Positions 41,786 to 50,729 of a stretch of 64,000 nt of DNA are shown here, in pieces (within the stretch, counting starts at the first letter, position 1; each line of letters starts with the position of its first letter). The notes under the pieces were generated by a model that saw only the letters and a list, made by a program, of their open reading frames with translations, was not told the DNA's origin and did no database searches. The position numbers and the translations under genes were made by a program. This stretch comes from DASUPK01 sp963724665 (lineage in GTDB: Bacteria > Actinomycetota > Thermoleophilia > Solirubrobacterales > 70-9), in NCBI GenBank assembly GCA_963724665.1, contig CAVRVH010000012.1:992001-1056000 (forward strand). The letters run 5' to 3'.

Positions 41786-43138
41786 ATGGAGTCGCTCCCC
41801 GGAACTGTTGACTCGGCGATCGAGCCGGCTGCCGTCGCGCCCCCGGCGGTGCCCGCGCTGCCCAGGGTGAGGTCAGCTCACCGGGCCCTGATCGCCAACG
41901 CCTTCCTCGGAGGCATGATCGTCTCCGGCTTCCTGATGGCGGCAGGGGCGGCGGCCAAGCACTACGGACCGACCCTGCACATCCATCACGGGCTGCCGGC
42001 CTCGATCCGGGGGCCGCTGCACTGGCTCGCGCTGAACCTCAGCGGCACCGAGTTCGCGGTGCTCTTCATCGTGCTCGGCGTCTCCTACCTGGGCGTGCTG
42101 CTGTTCGCGGACTCGGTGCGGTTCCGCGTCGGCATCGGGGCGATCGTGGCGCTCCACCTGATCTTCCTGATCGCGCCACCGCTGCTCTCGAGCGACATCT
42201 TCAATTACGTGGGATACGCCCGGCTCGACGCGGTGCACCACCTGAACCCGTACGTCCATCCGCTCTCGGCGGCGCCGACCGACCCGTCCTACATATACGT
42301 GGGCTGGCCGCTCAACACGACGGCCTATGGGCCGTTGTTCACCTTGGGCACCCTGCCGCTGGGGGCGGTCAGCTTCGCACTCGCGATCTGGCTTCTGAAG
42401 ATCTCGGCCGCCCTGGCCAGCCTCGCCTGTGTCGCCCTCGTCTGGTTGTGCGCGACGCGGCTCGGACGTCCGGCGCTGCCGGCGACGCTCTTCTTCGGCC
42501 TCAACCCGGTTCTGCTCGCCTATGCGGTGGGCGGCGGCCACAACGACCTGCTCATGCTGGTTGCCGCGCTCGGGGGCATCTACCTGATGCTTGCCGGGCG
42601 AGAGTCCGGGATGGCCGCCCTGGTGGTTGCCGTGGCGGTGAAGAGCTCATCCGTGGTGCTTCTGCCCTTCGCACTGCTTGGCTCCCGCCGGCCGTGGAAG
42701 GCGATTCTGTGGGGAGTGGCGGCCGCCGCGGTCGTGAGCGTCGTCACGCTGCTCGCGTTCGGCACACACATCTCCAGCCTCCTGCACGTGCTTCAGCACG
42801 ACGCCCGGCTCGAGACCCCGAACGACATCCCGGGGGTGATCAACGACGTGTTCGGGCTGGGGATCAGCACCCACACGCTGGGCAGGATCGGGATGCTCGT
42901 CCTGCTCCCGACGGTCGCGCTGCTGCTGGTCCGGGTCTACCGGGGCGGAGACTGGCTCGAGAACGCCGGCTGGGCGACCGCCGCCGTCTTGGTCACGACC
43001 ACCTGGTTCCTGCCCTGGTACCTGATCTGGTTCCTGCCGCTGGCGGCCCTCGCGGTTCGGCCCTATCAGCGCATCGCGGCCCTGGCTTTGACCGCGCTTG
43101 CGATCGGGCTACAGCTGCCGCTGATCTTTGGGCACTAG
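41786..43138 (+). CDS. MptB-like polyprenol-phosphate-mannose alpha-mannosyltransferase (GT-C)
   Basis: 450 aa, about twelve helices. LLSSDIFNYVGYARLDAVHHLNPY carries the catalytic loop Asp and the YxxxAR...NPY pattern of the MptB/GT87 group; WPLNTTAYGPLFTL and FFGLNPVLLAYAVGGGHNDLLML follow, and WFLPWYLIWFLPLAALA near the end. Such enzymes extend mannose cores of lipoglycans with polyprenyl-phosphate mannose. Acceptor not deducible. It is preceded by another membrane glycosyltransferase-like gene. Confidence 0.8.
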   Translation: MESLPGTVDSAIEPAAVAPPAVPALPRVRSAHRALIANAFLGGMIVSGFLMAAGAAAKHYGPTLHIHHGLPASIRGPLHWLALNLSGTEFAVLFIVLGVSYLGVLLFADSVRFRVGIGAIVALHLIFLIAPPLLSSDIFNYVGYARLDAVHHLNPYVHPLSAAPTDPSYIYVGWPLNTTAYGPLFTLGTLPLGAVSFALAIWLLKISAALASLACVALVWLCATRLGRPALPATLFFGLNPVLLAYAVGGGHNDLLMLVAALGGIYLMLAGRESGMAALVVAVAVKSSSVVLLPFALLGSRRPWKAILWGVAAAAVVSVVTLLAFGTHISSLLHVLQHDARLETPNDIPGVINDVFGLGISTHTLGRIGMLVLLPTVALLLVRVYRGGDWLENAGWATAAVLVTTTWFLPWYLIWFLPLAALAVRPYQRIAALALTALAIGLQLPLIFGH

Positions 43139-43705
43139 CTACTGGCTGAGGATCTTGGCCTTCTCGGCCTCGAACTCGGCCTCGGTGAGGGCGCCTGACT
43201 CCTTCAGCTTGGCGAGCTTCTCCAGCTGCTCCACCGGATCGACCTGAGGCTGTGCCGGGGCGGCCGGAGCCATTCCCGGCATCTGGCCCATGCCCCGCAC
43301 CTGGCCCGCTTGGGCCTGTAGCTGTTGTGCCTGCTCCATCAGCTGGCCGATCTGACTTGGGTCGATCCCGGCCGCGGACAGCGCTGCCCCCTGCTGGGCC
43401 TCCGGCGAGTAGTCGACGATGATCTTGTCGTGGTCGGCCGGGTCATAGAGGACCGGGATCGTTTGTCCGGCGCTCGGCACAGCGAGTTGGGGGAAGCTGA
43501 ACCGCTTCTTCACCTCGAACTCGGGCTCGTCGTCCGGCTGGACGCGCAGGTGGGCCTTGAGCGCGAGCTCGGTGTTGCCGACCACGCCCTCGGCGCCGCG
43601 CGTGACCGCCATGCCCTTCTCGGCGATCTCCACCACCGTCGCCTTGGCGTGCTTCCCGTTCTCCTCCAATTGCTTCATCAGGCGCTTCGACGGCTTACCG
43701 AGCAT
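43139..43705 (-). CDS. SHOCT-domain protein
   Basis: 188 aa. A beta-rich N-terminal domain (HAKATVVEIAEKGMAVTRGAEG, VLYDPADHDKIIVDYSP) is followed by a Gln/Ala/Met-rich linker (QAQQLQAQAGQVRGMGQMPG) and the C-terminal SHOCT motif LEKLAKLKESGALTEAEFEAEKAKIL. SHOCT tails mediate oligomerisation; the overall function is unknown. Convergent with the MptB-like gene with no gap. Confidence 0.85.
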   Translation of the reverse strand: MLGKPSKRLMKQLEENGKHAKATVVEIAEKGMAVTRGAEGVVGNTELALKAHLRVQPDDEPEFEVKKRFSFPQLAVPSAGQTIPVLYDPADHDKIIVDYSPEAQQGAALSAAGIDPSQIGQLMEQAQQLQAQAGQVRGMGQMPGMAPAAPAQPQVDPVEQLEKLAKLKESGALTEAEFEAEKAKILSQ

Positions 43706-43797
43706 GGGCTTCTCCTCTTGAGTCAGGCAGGGGGAGCCACCCTACCGCGCCATCCTGCGGCGCGATAGGGCGTTCCACCGACGTTTGAGCCGCCTAC

Positions 43798-44310
43798 CTA
43801 GGAAATCGGATGAGGCTCGTGACCCTGGTAGGTGCGGCCGGAGAGCACCGTGCCGACACCGCCGATCAGACCGACCGCCAGCGCCCCGATCGCCCAGGCG
43901 GCGCCGTGGAGATCGAAGCCGAAGGCGTCGTCGAGGGACCAGCCACCGGCGCCGGCGCCCGCCAGCGCGAACACGGCGGCCGCCATCACCAGGTTGAACT
44001 CATAGCCCTGGTTCGTATTCCAGATCCCATTCGGGGCGTGGACCGTGATGACGGCGGCGGTCATCACCGCGATCAGGACGGCGGCGGCGAACGGGGTGAA
44101 CAGGCCGAGGGCCAGCAGCGCGCCGCCGAGGAACTCCGCCGTGCCGGCGGCCCTGGCGTGCAGCCAGCCGGGTCGGAGGCCGATGTTGTCGAACATGCCG
44201 GCGGTGCCGTCGAGGCCGCCACCGCCGAAGGCGCCGAAGAGCTTCTGGGCGCCATGTCCGACGAAGAGGATGCCCACGACAATGCGGAGAACGAGCAGTG
44301 CGAGATCCAT
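43798..44310 (-). CDS. DoxX family membrane protein
   Basis: 170 aa, ATG behind AAAGGAGGGAT. LLVLRIVVGILFVGHGAQKLFGAFGG is the DoxX opening; AAGTAEFLGGALLALGLFTP and four helices complete it. DoxX-like proteins occur with oxidoreductases and in redox-stress complexes. Divergent from the WS/DGAT gene with a shared 85-bp control region. Confidence 0.9.
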   Translation of the reverse strand: MDLALLVLRIVVGILFVGHGAQKLFGAFGGGGLDGTAGMFDNIGLRPGWLHARAAGTAEFLGGALLALGLFTPFAAAVLIAVMTAAVITVHAPNGIWNTNQGYEFNLVMAAAVFALAGAGAGGWSLDDAFGFDLHGAAWAIGALAVGLIGGVGTVLSGRTYQGHEPHPIS

Positions 44311-44353
44311 GCGGATCCCTCCTTTGAGGTCGAAGTCCGAAGTCTCGCGCAGT

Positions 44354-44389
44354 TACTTGCCCGCGCAAGTACTTTGCGAAACATATGAT
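44354..44389 (+). promoter_or_regulatory. Operator-like palindrome and leaderless -10 of the WS/DGAT gene
   Basis: TACTTGC-ccgc-GCAAGTA (44354-44371) is a perfect 7-bp inverted repeat between divergent genes. TATGAT (44384-44389) lies 6 nt before the WS/DGAT ATG, indicating a leaderless start. The palindrome occupies the -35 region, where a repressor would compete with polymerase. No regulator gene is adjacent. Confidence 0.5.
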
Positions 44390-44395
44390 CGGTCC

Positions 44396-45838
44396 ATGCG
44401 TCAGCTGACCAGCCTCGACGCGCAGTTCCTGGCGCTTGAGAGCTCGAACCAGACGGGCCACGTCGCCGGGCTGACGATCCTCGACCCCTCGACCACACCG
44501 AGCGGGGACCTCACCTTCAAGGACATCACCGCTCTGATGGAGGAGCGCATGCCACTGCTCCCGCCGCTGCGCTGGCGGCTGGTCGAGGTGCCGTTCGGGC
44601 TGGACTATCCGTACTGGCTGGACGACCCGGACTTCGACCTCGACTTCCACGTTCGCGAGCTGGCCCTGCCGCCCGGCGGTGCCAAGGAGAAGCTCGCCGA
44701 GCAGGTTGCGCGGATCGCGGCTCGTCCCCTCGACCGCTCTCGACCCCTCTGGGAGCTGTACCTGGTCCACGGGCTCGAGAATGGCCACAAGGCGCTGCTC
44801 ACGAAGATCCATCACGCCCTGATCGACGGGCTCTCGGGCGCCGAGATCATGGGTGTCCTGTTCGACCTCGAGCCGGAGGGAAGGGAGCTGCCGGAGCCGG
44901 AGCCGAACGGCAGCGAACGCAAGCCGACCGAGCTGGAGATGCTCACCCGCGGACTGATGGGTGTGCCGCGGTATCCGCTGCGGATGCTCCGCTCGTTGCC
45001 TCGCGCGCTTCCCAACCTCGACCAGTCGCCGGTCTTCTCCGGCATCCCGGGGACGAAGCTGGTCGCCAAGGTCACCGACCGGCTGACCAGGCCGATCTCG
45101 AGCCGGGAGACCGGAGTCCTCGCTCACACGACCTACAAGGCGCCGAAGACGCGCTTCAACGGGCGGATCTCGCCGCACCGCAGGTTCGCGTTCGGCCAAC
45201 TCACGCTGGATGAGGTGAAGGAGGTCAAGAACAAGCACAACTGCACGGTCAACGACGTCGTCGTGTCGATCTGCGCCGGTGCGGTTCGCAGCTGGCTGCT
45301 CGATCACGACGACCTGCCGCCGGATCCGCTGGTTGTGCAGGTCCCGGTGTCGGTGCGAACCGACGAAGAGATGGGCACCTACGGCAACCGGATCATGCTG
45401 ATGAGTGCTCCCTTCTTCACCAACGAGCCGGACGCGGTCCGCCGCCTCCAGAAGACGCATACCGCGCTCGCCGCCATGAAGGAGCACCACCGCGCGTTGC
45501 CCGCGGAGTTGCTCCAGGACACCAACCACTTCATTCCGCCCGCCGTGTTCGCGCGCGCGGCACGAGCGACGTTCGTGATCTCGACGGGCGCGGGGCGGCC
45601 GACCTGGAACCTCGTGGTGTCGAACGTGCCGGGCCCCCAGTTTCCGCTCTACTGCGCTGGTGCCAGGCTGGTCGGCAACTATCCGGTTTCGGTGATCACC
45701 GACGGCATGGGCCTCAACATGACCGTGATGAGCTACTGCGGAAAGATGGACTTCGGCATCGTCGCCGACCGCGATCAGATGCCCGACCTCTGGTCGATGC
45801 TGGACCGGCTGGGCGACGCGCTCGAGGAGCTCAAGTAG
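44396..45838 (+). CDS. Wax ester synthase/diacylglycerol acyltransferase (WS/DGAT)
   Basis: 480 aa. The active-site HHxxxDG is KIHHALIDGLSG (H139, H140, D144, G145). RPLWELYLVHGLENG, NDVVVSICAGAVRSWL, VPVSVRTDEEMGTYGNRI (PLWxR- and ND-type motifs) and NLVVSNVPGPQFPLY complete the family. It makes wax esters or triacylglycerol from acyl-CoA, a common actinobacterial storage route. No ribosome site; see the -10 box at 44384. A thioesterase gene follows. Confidence 0.93.
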   Translation: MRQLTSLDAQFLALESSNQTGHVAGLTILDPSTTPSGDLTFKDITALMEERMPLLPPLRWRLVEVPFGLDYPYWLDDPDFDLDFHVRELALPPGGAKEKLAEQVARIAARPLDRSRPLWELYLVHGLENGHKALLTKIHHALIDGLSGAEIMGVLFDLEPEGRELPEPEPNGSERKPTELEMLTRGLMGVPRYPLRMLRSLPRALPNLDQSPVFSGIPGTKLVAKVTDRLTRPISSRETGVLAHTTYKAPKTRFNGRISPHRRFAFGQLTLDEVKEVKNKHNCTVNDVVVSICAGAVRSWLLDHDDLPPDPLVVQVPVSVRTDEEMGTYGNRIMLMSAPFFTNEPDAVRRLQKTHTALAAMKEHHRALPAELLQDTNHFIPPAVFARAARATFVISTGAGRPTWNLVVSNVPGPQFPLYCAGARLVGNYPVSVITDGMGLNMTVMSYCGKMDFGIVADRDQMPDLWSMLDRLGDALEELK

Positions 45839-45870
45839 ATGCGAGGGTGCGCGTCAGCGCAACCCGTTTG

Positions 45871-46578
45871 ATGAAGCTGACGGAGATCGTCCCGGATCCT
45901 GAGAAGGGACGGGCGTACGAACGGGCGATGCGGCCGGGCATTGCCGACGCCGACGCGGCCGGCCGCTGCCGGCTCGATGCAATGGCGCGCTGGCTTCAGG
46001 ACATCGCCTATGCCGATCTCGTGGATGCCGGCTTCGAGGGCCGTGGGGCATGGATCGTGCGGCGCACGCGCATCCGAGTCGAGCGGTTTCCCCGGTTTGG
46101 CGAGGACCTCATGCTGAGGACCTTCTGCAGCGGCATCGGCCGCTTCTCCGCCGAGCGGCGGACATCGATCAAGGGCGAAGGCGCGGCGGTGGAGACCGTC
46201 TCGCTGTGGGTCTGCCTCGATCCCGAACGCGGCCGGCCGATGCGGTTCCCGGAGGACTTCTTCGCCGTCTACCGAGAGAGTGCGGGCGGCCGGGATGCGA
46301 ATGTCCGCCTTCGGCACCCGAAGCCGCCCGAGGACGGCGAGCGCGTGCCCTGGCACTTCCGCGCCGCCGAGATGGATTCGGCGCGACACATCAACAACTC
46401 GCACTACTGGGTGCCGCTGGAGGAAGAGCTGGCCGGCGGTGCGGAACCAGAGTCGATCGACGTGGAGATCGAGTACGGCGACCCGGCGATGCCGGGCGAG
46501 GTGGGCCTCGTCCGGCAGGGAACCTCGATCTGGATCACCGGCGCCGACGGCGGCGTCCACGCCTCGCTGCTGCGCTAG
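45871..46578 (+). CDS. Acyl-ACP thioesterase family protein
   Basis: 235 aa. MKLTEIVPDPEKGRAYERAM, then DAAGRCRLDAMARWLQDIAYADLVDAG and WIVRRTRIRVERFPRFGEDL form the first hot-dog domain; FRAAEMDSARHINNSHYWVPLEEEL is the second with the N-x-H-x(n)-E type catalytic segment. The ATG at 45871 fits family starts; a GTG at 45847 is possible. Follows the WS/DGAT gene by 32 bp, suggesting joint use in lipid metabolism. Confidence 0.85.
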   Translation: MKLTEIVPDPEKGRAYERAMRPGIADADAAGRCRLDAMARWLQDIAYADLVDAGFEGRGAWIVRRTRIRVERFPRFGEDLMLRTFCSGIGRFSAERRTSIKGEGAAVETVSLWVCLDPERGRPMRFPEDFFAVYRESAGGRDANVRLRHPKPPEDGERVPWHFRAAEMDSARHINNSHYWVPLEEELAGGAEPESIDVEIEYGDPAMPGEVGLVRQGTSIWITGADGGVHASLLR

Positions 46579-47477
46579 GCGGCGGCTCGTTCGCGGGCGC
46601 CATCGGCCGCCCGCGCATGCTCCGCGACCCCGTCGATGATCTGCCGCCAGACGCCGCGCGGCAGGTCGTGGCCCATGCCCTCGATCATCATCAGCCTGGC
46701 GCCGGGGATCGCCCTCGCAGTCGCCCTGCCGCCTGACGGTCTGATCATCTTGTCGACGGTCCCGTGGATCACGAGCGTTGGGACCTTGATCCTGCCGAGC
46801 GTCTTGGTCCGGTCGCCCGAGGCGACGATCGCACCGAGCTGGCGGCCGCCGGCGCGCACGTCGAAACCACGGTCGAAGGCGCGACCCGCTCGCTCGCGGA
46901 TGTACTGCTCGTCGCGGTCGAATCCGGTTGATCCGACCAGGCCGAAGATCTCCGCCGACCGCTGGATGTAGCCGTCGCGATCGTGGGGAGGGGGGCGGAG
47001 CAGGTAGGGGTAGACCGATGGCGCAGGCTGCCCGTGCCAGCGGCTGCCCGTGGTTGACATGATCGAGGTCAGGGAGCGCACGACCTCGGGATGCTCCGCG
47101 GCGAGCATCTGGCCGATCATTCCGCCCATCGATGCCCCGACGACGTGGGCGGGGGCGATCCCCAGCTCGCGCAGCAGGAGGGCGGCGTCCTCGGCCATGT
47201 CGGAAAGGGTGTACTGCTCGGGCCCCACCCGCCGGCGGAGCATCTGGCCCACCGTCGGGGGTCGGAAGTCGAAGTGCGTGGAGCGGCCGATGTCACGGTT
47301 GTCGAAGCGCACGACGTAGAACCCGCGCTCGGCCAGCTGCTCGCAGAAGTCCTCGTGCCAGGCGATCATCTGAGTCGCCAGGCCCATGATCAGGAGGATC
47401 GGGGTGTCGTCGGGGTCGCCGAAGGTCTCGTAACAGAGGGTCACGCCCCGGCCGACGTCGCAGAACTCCTCGGGCAT
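46575..47477 (-). CDS. Alpha/beta hydrolase
   Basis: 300 aa. GASMGGMIGQMLAAEHPEVVRSL is the nucleophile elbow (Ser in GxSxG), VIHGTVDKMIRPSGG the acid and IEGMGHDLPRGVW the histidine. Closest in style to aclacinomycin-methylesterase-like hydrolases. Convergent with the thioesterase gene by a 4-bp overlap. Confidence 0.9.
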   Translation of the reverse strand: MPEEFCDVGRGVTLCYETFGDPDDTPILLIMGLATQMIAWHEDFCEQLAERGFYVVRFDNRDIGRSTHFDFRPPTVGQMLRRRVGPEQYTLSDMAEDAALLLRELGIAPAHVVGASMGGMIGQMLAAEHPEVVRSLTSIMSTTGSRWHGQPAPSVYPYLLRPPPHDRDGYIQRSAEIFGLVGSTGFDRDEQYIRERAGRAFDRGFDVRAGGRQLGAIVASGDRTKTLGRIKVPTLVIHGTVDKMIRPSGGRATARAIPGARLMMIEGMGHDLPRGVWRQIIDGVAEHARAADGARERAAA

Positions 47478-47592
47478 CAGATGATCGTAGACGCAACGGA
47501 TCTTGCAGTCGTGTTAGCAACTGCTGACATTTCGGGGCCGAAGCTCTAGCCTGGCGAACTGCCGGGAGGCGACTCGTCGCCTCTCGTTTCCG

Positions 47593-48786
47593 ATGCCGGC
47601 TCGCCACTCTCAAACGCGCCCCCGCACCACGCGCAGTGGCCGCTTCGCCATGGTCGCGCTGATGGTGTTCTGCGTACTCGTGATCGGAGCCGTGATCGGC
47701 CAGAGCGCGCTTGGCGATCCCGCCTCGAAGATGGCCCAGAAGCAGGACGAGCTCAGCCGCATCCAGTCGAGTTCGGGGTCGCTGCAGAGGCAGATCGACG
47801 CGATGAACCAGCGCGTCGACCAGCTGATCGGGGAGGAGTCCCATCTGCGGCAGGCACAGGCGGCGGCCCAGGCGCAGCTCGACCAGAAGCAGGCCGAGCT
47901 CGACAAGGCGACGGCCGAGCTCGATGCCGAGAAGGCGGAGCTCGCTCGAATCAGGGGGAAGCTGAAGGAGGCGACCGCAGGGCTGGAGCAGCTGCTCGTC
48001 GAGATGTACAAGTCGAATGACCCGGACATCACCGCCGTGGTCCTGCGCTCGTCGAGCTGGTCGGATCTGCTCACCCGCACCGAGTACATCGATCACATCC
48101 GAAGCTACGACGACGCGGTCGTCGCGCGCGTGCGTGGCCTGCGAGATCAGATCACCGCCCTGGTCAACCAGCTTCAGGCCACCCACGACCGGATCCAGAT
48201 GGCCCGCGACGCGGTCGCGGCCAAGGAGCGGCAGATCGCGAGCCAGCACGCGCAGATCCAGTCGCAGCAGTCCCAGCTGGTCTCCGCGCGCAACGCCCGC
48301 CAGGGCGTGCTCAACGCGCTGCTCTCCAAGGAGCGCCAGATCCAGGTGGACATCTCCCACATCCCCGCTCCGGCCGGCCAGGCGACGATCGACTCGAACG
48401 GGGACGCGATCCCGCCGTCGAACGCGCCGCTCGCCGTGCGCGCAGCGATCGAGGCCGCCAACCAGATCGACAACCTCCCCTACATCTGGGGAGGGGGCCA
48501 TGGCTCGTTCACGTCGAGCGGCTACGACTGCTCGGGAGCGGTCAGCTTCGCCCTGCACGGTGGCGGTTTCCTCTCCAGCCCGCTCGACTCGACCGGCCTC
48601 GAGGTCTGGGGGTCACCCGGCGCCGGCAACTGGATCACGGTCTTTGCGAACAGCGGTCACGCCTGGGCGCTCATCGCCGGCCTACGCTGGGACACCGCCG
48701 GCAACGGTTCCGACGGGCCGCGCTGGAGCACCTCGATGAACGAGAACACGGCCGACTTCGTCGCGCGCCACCCGGCCGGCTACTAG
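47593..48786 (+). CDS. Secreted NlpC/P60-like peptidoglycan hydrolase with coiled coil
   Basis: 397 aa. N-terminal signal anchor (FAMVALMVFCVLVIGAVIGQSA), a long coiled coil (about 45-265; KQAELDKATAELDAEKAELARI), and a C-terminal domain with YDCSGAVSFALHGGG (catalytic Cys) and NSGHAWALIAGLRWD (His). The coiled-coil plus NlpC/P60 design matches RipA/CwlO-type cell-wall hydrolases that are regulated through the coil. The final domain is slightly atypical, so the enzymatic call is likely but not certain. Confidence 0.83.
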   Translation: MPARHSQTRPRTTRSGRFAMVALMVFCVLVIGAVIGQSALGDPASKMAQKQDELSRIQSSSGSLQRQIDAMNQRVDQLIGEESHLRQAQAAAQAQLDQKQAELDKATAELDAEKAELARIRGKLKEATAGLEQLLVEMYKSNDPDITAVVLRSSSWSDLLTRTEYIDHIRSYDDAVVARVRGLRDQITALVNQLQATHDRIQMARDAVAAKERQIASQHAQIQSQQSQLVSARNARQGVLNALLSKERQIQVDISHIPAPAGQATIDSNGDAIPPSNAPLAVRAAIEAANQIDNLPYIWGGGHGSFTSSGYDCSGAVSFALHGGGFLSSPLDSTGLEVWGSPGAGNWITVFANSGHAWALIAGLRWDTAGNGSDGPRWSTSMNENTADFVARHPAGY

Positions 48787-48824
48787 ATCACCTTCGTCAG
48801 CGGCTGCGGAGCTAGCCTTCGGGC

Positions 48825-49565
48825 GTGACCGGTCATGCTCTCCCGTACGAGTCATTGGGCGGTGATCTGCACCGTCACGGCGACGGACCGCCGCACGCTC
48901 ACCCTCACACGGGGCCGCACGGCCACGAGACCGAGCACCACGATGAGCACGGCCACACACACGGTCTCGTAGACCGGAGCATCATGCGCTCCCGGAAGGG
49001 GCTGCAAGCTGTCGGAATCTCATTTGCGGTCCTCGGTCTGGCCGCGCTCGCCCAGACTGCCATCTTCATCGCCAGCGGCAGCATCGCGCTGCTTGCCGAT
49101 CTGATCCACAACTTCGGAGATGCTGCGACGGCCATACCTCTCGGGATCGCATTTCTGCTTCGATCCGAAAGGGCCGAGCGAATCGCCGGTCTCTTCGTGG
49201 TCGCGGCCATCTTCATCTCGGCCTGCGTCGCGGGGGTCGAGGCGATCTCACGACTGATTCACCCTCAGACACCAACCCACCTTCTTGCTCTCGCCGGGGC
49301 GGGCGGGATCGGCTACGTGGGCAACCGGGTCGCCGCCGGGATCCGAACTCGCGCCGGCCACTCGCTCGACAGCCCGGCGCTGATCGCCGATGGCAACCAC
49401 GCCCGCGCTGACGCCTACGTCAGCCTGGCCGTGATTGCCAGCGCGATCGTCGTCGCTCTTGGCCTGCCGGTAGCCGACCCCCTGATCGGCCTTGTCATCA
49501 CTCTGGTGATTCTCAAGATCACCTGGGAGAGCTGGCGCACTGTTCGCGGGCATCATGCCCACTAA
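48825..49565 (+). CDS. Cation diffusion facilitator transporter (Zn/Co-type)
   Basis: 246 aa, GTG start. A histidine-rich N-terminus (HRHGDGPPHAHPHTGPHGHE) is followed by six helices with SIALLADLIHNFGDAATAIP, the HxxxD metal site of zinc CDFs, and SPALIADGNHARADAYVSLAV, the second HxxxD. The C-terminal cytoplasmic domain is short. Would export zinc or cobalt with proton exchange. Confidence 0.9.
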   Translation: MTGHALPYESLGGDLHRHGDGPPHAHPHTGPHGHETEHHDEHGHTHGLVDRSIMRSRKGLQAVGISFAVLGLAALAQTAIFIASGSIALLADLIHNFGDAATAIPLGIAFLLRSERAERIAGLFVVAAIFISACVAGVEAISRLIHPQTPTHLLALAGAGGIGYVGNRVAAGIRTRAGHSLDSPALIADGNHARADAYVSLAVIASAIVVALGLPVADPLIGLVITLVILKITWESWRTVRGHHAH

Positions 49566-49576
49566 GAAGCGAGAAT

Positions 49577-49595
49577 CCCGCGACCGTGTCGCGGG
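49577..49595 (+). terminator. Hairpin after the CDF gene
   Basis: CCCGCGAC-cgt-GTCGCGGG has a perfect 8-bp stem, 11 bp past the stop codon. No T-run follows, so termination is only likely. 49596-49677 shows no gene. Confidence 0.5.
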
Positions 49596-49677
49596 GAAAT
49601 GAGCAGCCAGCGCGGTCCGAGTGGCCTGACAGTTCAGTTGTCGGAGCGGCCCGCCACCGGCGGGTCGTTGCCTTTCG

Positions 49678-50094
49678 CTATGCGGCGGTGACGGCCGTGC
49701 GGATCGGGACGACCCGTTCCTCGAAGTCGAAGCCTGCCTCGATGGCACGGCGGAGCGGACAGGTATCCGCGACGCGTTCGAGTCTTCGAAACTGCTCGGC
49801 CGATAGCGAGTCGGGCAGGTGAACCTCGATCTCGATCTGTCGTGGGGTCGCCTCGGCGTCGTATTCGACCTCCACTCGCGCGTCGCCGATCTCCCAGCCA
49901 TGGCGTTCCGCGTAGAGGGCGATCATCGTCGCGATGCACGAGGCGAGGGCGGCGGGGAGGAGCTCGTGGGGTGCGGGCCCCTCGTCCGTACCGCCGAGCT
50001 TCAGCGGCTCGTCCGTGACGATCGTGTGCCGCCCGTTGACGTCGACGCGGTGGCGAAGCTTGCCGACGCGCTCTGTTGTCGCTGTCATTGTCAT
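49678..50094 (-). CDS. OsmC family peroxiredoxin-like protein
   Basis: 138 aa. DEGPAPHELLPAALASCIATMIALYAERHGW contains the first redox Cys (ASC), and RRLERVADTCPLRRAI the second (TCP). RHTIVTDEPLKLGG is the usual N-terminal strand. OsmC/YhfA-type proteins reduce organic hydroperoxides or handle thiol stress. Divergent from an ArsR-type regulator across the palindrome at 50096. Confidence 0.9.
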   Translation of the reverse strand: MTMTATTERVGKLRHRVDVNGRHTIVTDEPLKLGGTDEGPAPHELLPAALASCIATMIALYAERHGWEIGDARVEVEYDAEATPRQIEIEVHLPDSLSAEQFRRLERVADTCPLRRAIEAGFDFEERVVPIRTAVTAA

Positions 50095-50095
50095 G

Positions 50096-50113
50096 GTGTG
50101 ATCACAATCACAC
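50096..50113 (+). promoter_or_regulatory. Operator between osmC-like and arsR-like genes
   Basis: GTGTGAT-caca-ATCACAC, 7-bp arms, lies at the very start of the osmC-like gene and is followed by TATCACACA. A plus-strand promoter TTGTCA-17 bp-CACTAT overlaps it. One ArsR-type dimer bound here would block both directions. Confidence 0.6.
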
Positions 50114-50150
50114 TATCACACAATGGTGTACTTGTGCTACTCTCCCACCC

Positions 50151-50501
50151 ATGGCAACCAAGACCGAGCTCCCACATCCGCTGCCCGCCCCCCTGGTCGA
50201 ACGGATCGCCGAGCGCTTCCGCGTACTTGGAGAGCCGATGCGCATTCGGCTGCTGGAGGCCATGCGCGAGGGCGAGAAGAGCGTCAAGGAGCTGCAGGAG
50301 CTCACCGGCGCCTCGCAGCAGAACGTCTCGCAGCATCTCGGAGTCCTGCTCCGCGCCCGGATCGTCGAGCGCCGCAAGGAGGGCAACTTCTCCCTCTACT
50401 CGATCGCCGACCCCGTCGTCTGGTCGCTTTGTGACGACGTCTGCGGGGGCCTGCGCGAGGAGATCGAGCGGCTCGACAGCCTGCTGGAAGGGAGCGCATA
50501 G
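50151..50501 (+). CDS. ArsR family transcriptional regulator
   Basis: 116 aa, ATG at 50151. PLVERIAERFRVLGEPMRIRLLEAM and KELQELTGASQQNVSQHLGVL form the winged helix. The only cysteines, in SLCDDVCGG near the C-terminus (about 93-97), could be redox or metal ligands; the ELCVC metal motif of classic ArsR is missing. With OsmC, DUF2892 and MMPL neighbours a thiol, sulfur or lipophile signal is plausible, but that is inference. Confidence 0.87.
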   Translation: MATKTELPHPLPAPLVERIAERFRVLGEPMRIRLLEAMREGEKSVKELQELTGASQQNVSQHLGVLLRARIVERRKEGNFSLYSIADPVVWSLCDDVCGGLREEIERLDSLLEGSA

Positions 50502-50729
50502 ATGTCTCGCTCCCAGTGGCCGCTCGAGCGGGTCCTCTTTGCTCTGGCCGGCACGGTCATCCTGATCAGCGTCGCGCTGGTCGCGCTGGTTTCACCCTGG
50601 TTCTTGGTGCTGACCGCATTTGTCGGCGTCAACCTGTGGCTCTACGTCTTGGTGGGTGTCTGTCCAGCGTCGCATGTATTGAGGCGCGCTCTGCACCTTG
50701 ACTCGGTCGTCTATCCGGAGACCCGGTGA
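50502..50729 (+). CDS. DUF2892 (YgaP-type transmembrane) protein
   Basis: 75 aa. WPLERVLFALAGTVILISVALVAL and a second helix FLVLTAFVGVNLWLYVLVG, with a VCPASHVLRR ending, match DUF2892, the membrane domain otherwise fused to rhodanese in YgaP. Starts at the base after the arsR-like stop and overlaps the MMPL start by 4 bp. Confidence 0.87.
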   Translation: MSRSQWPLERVLFALAGTVILISVALVALVSPWFLVLTAFVGVNLWLYVLVGVCPASHVLRRALHLDSVVYPETR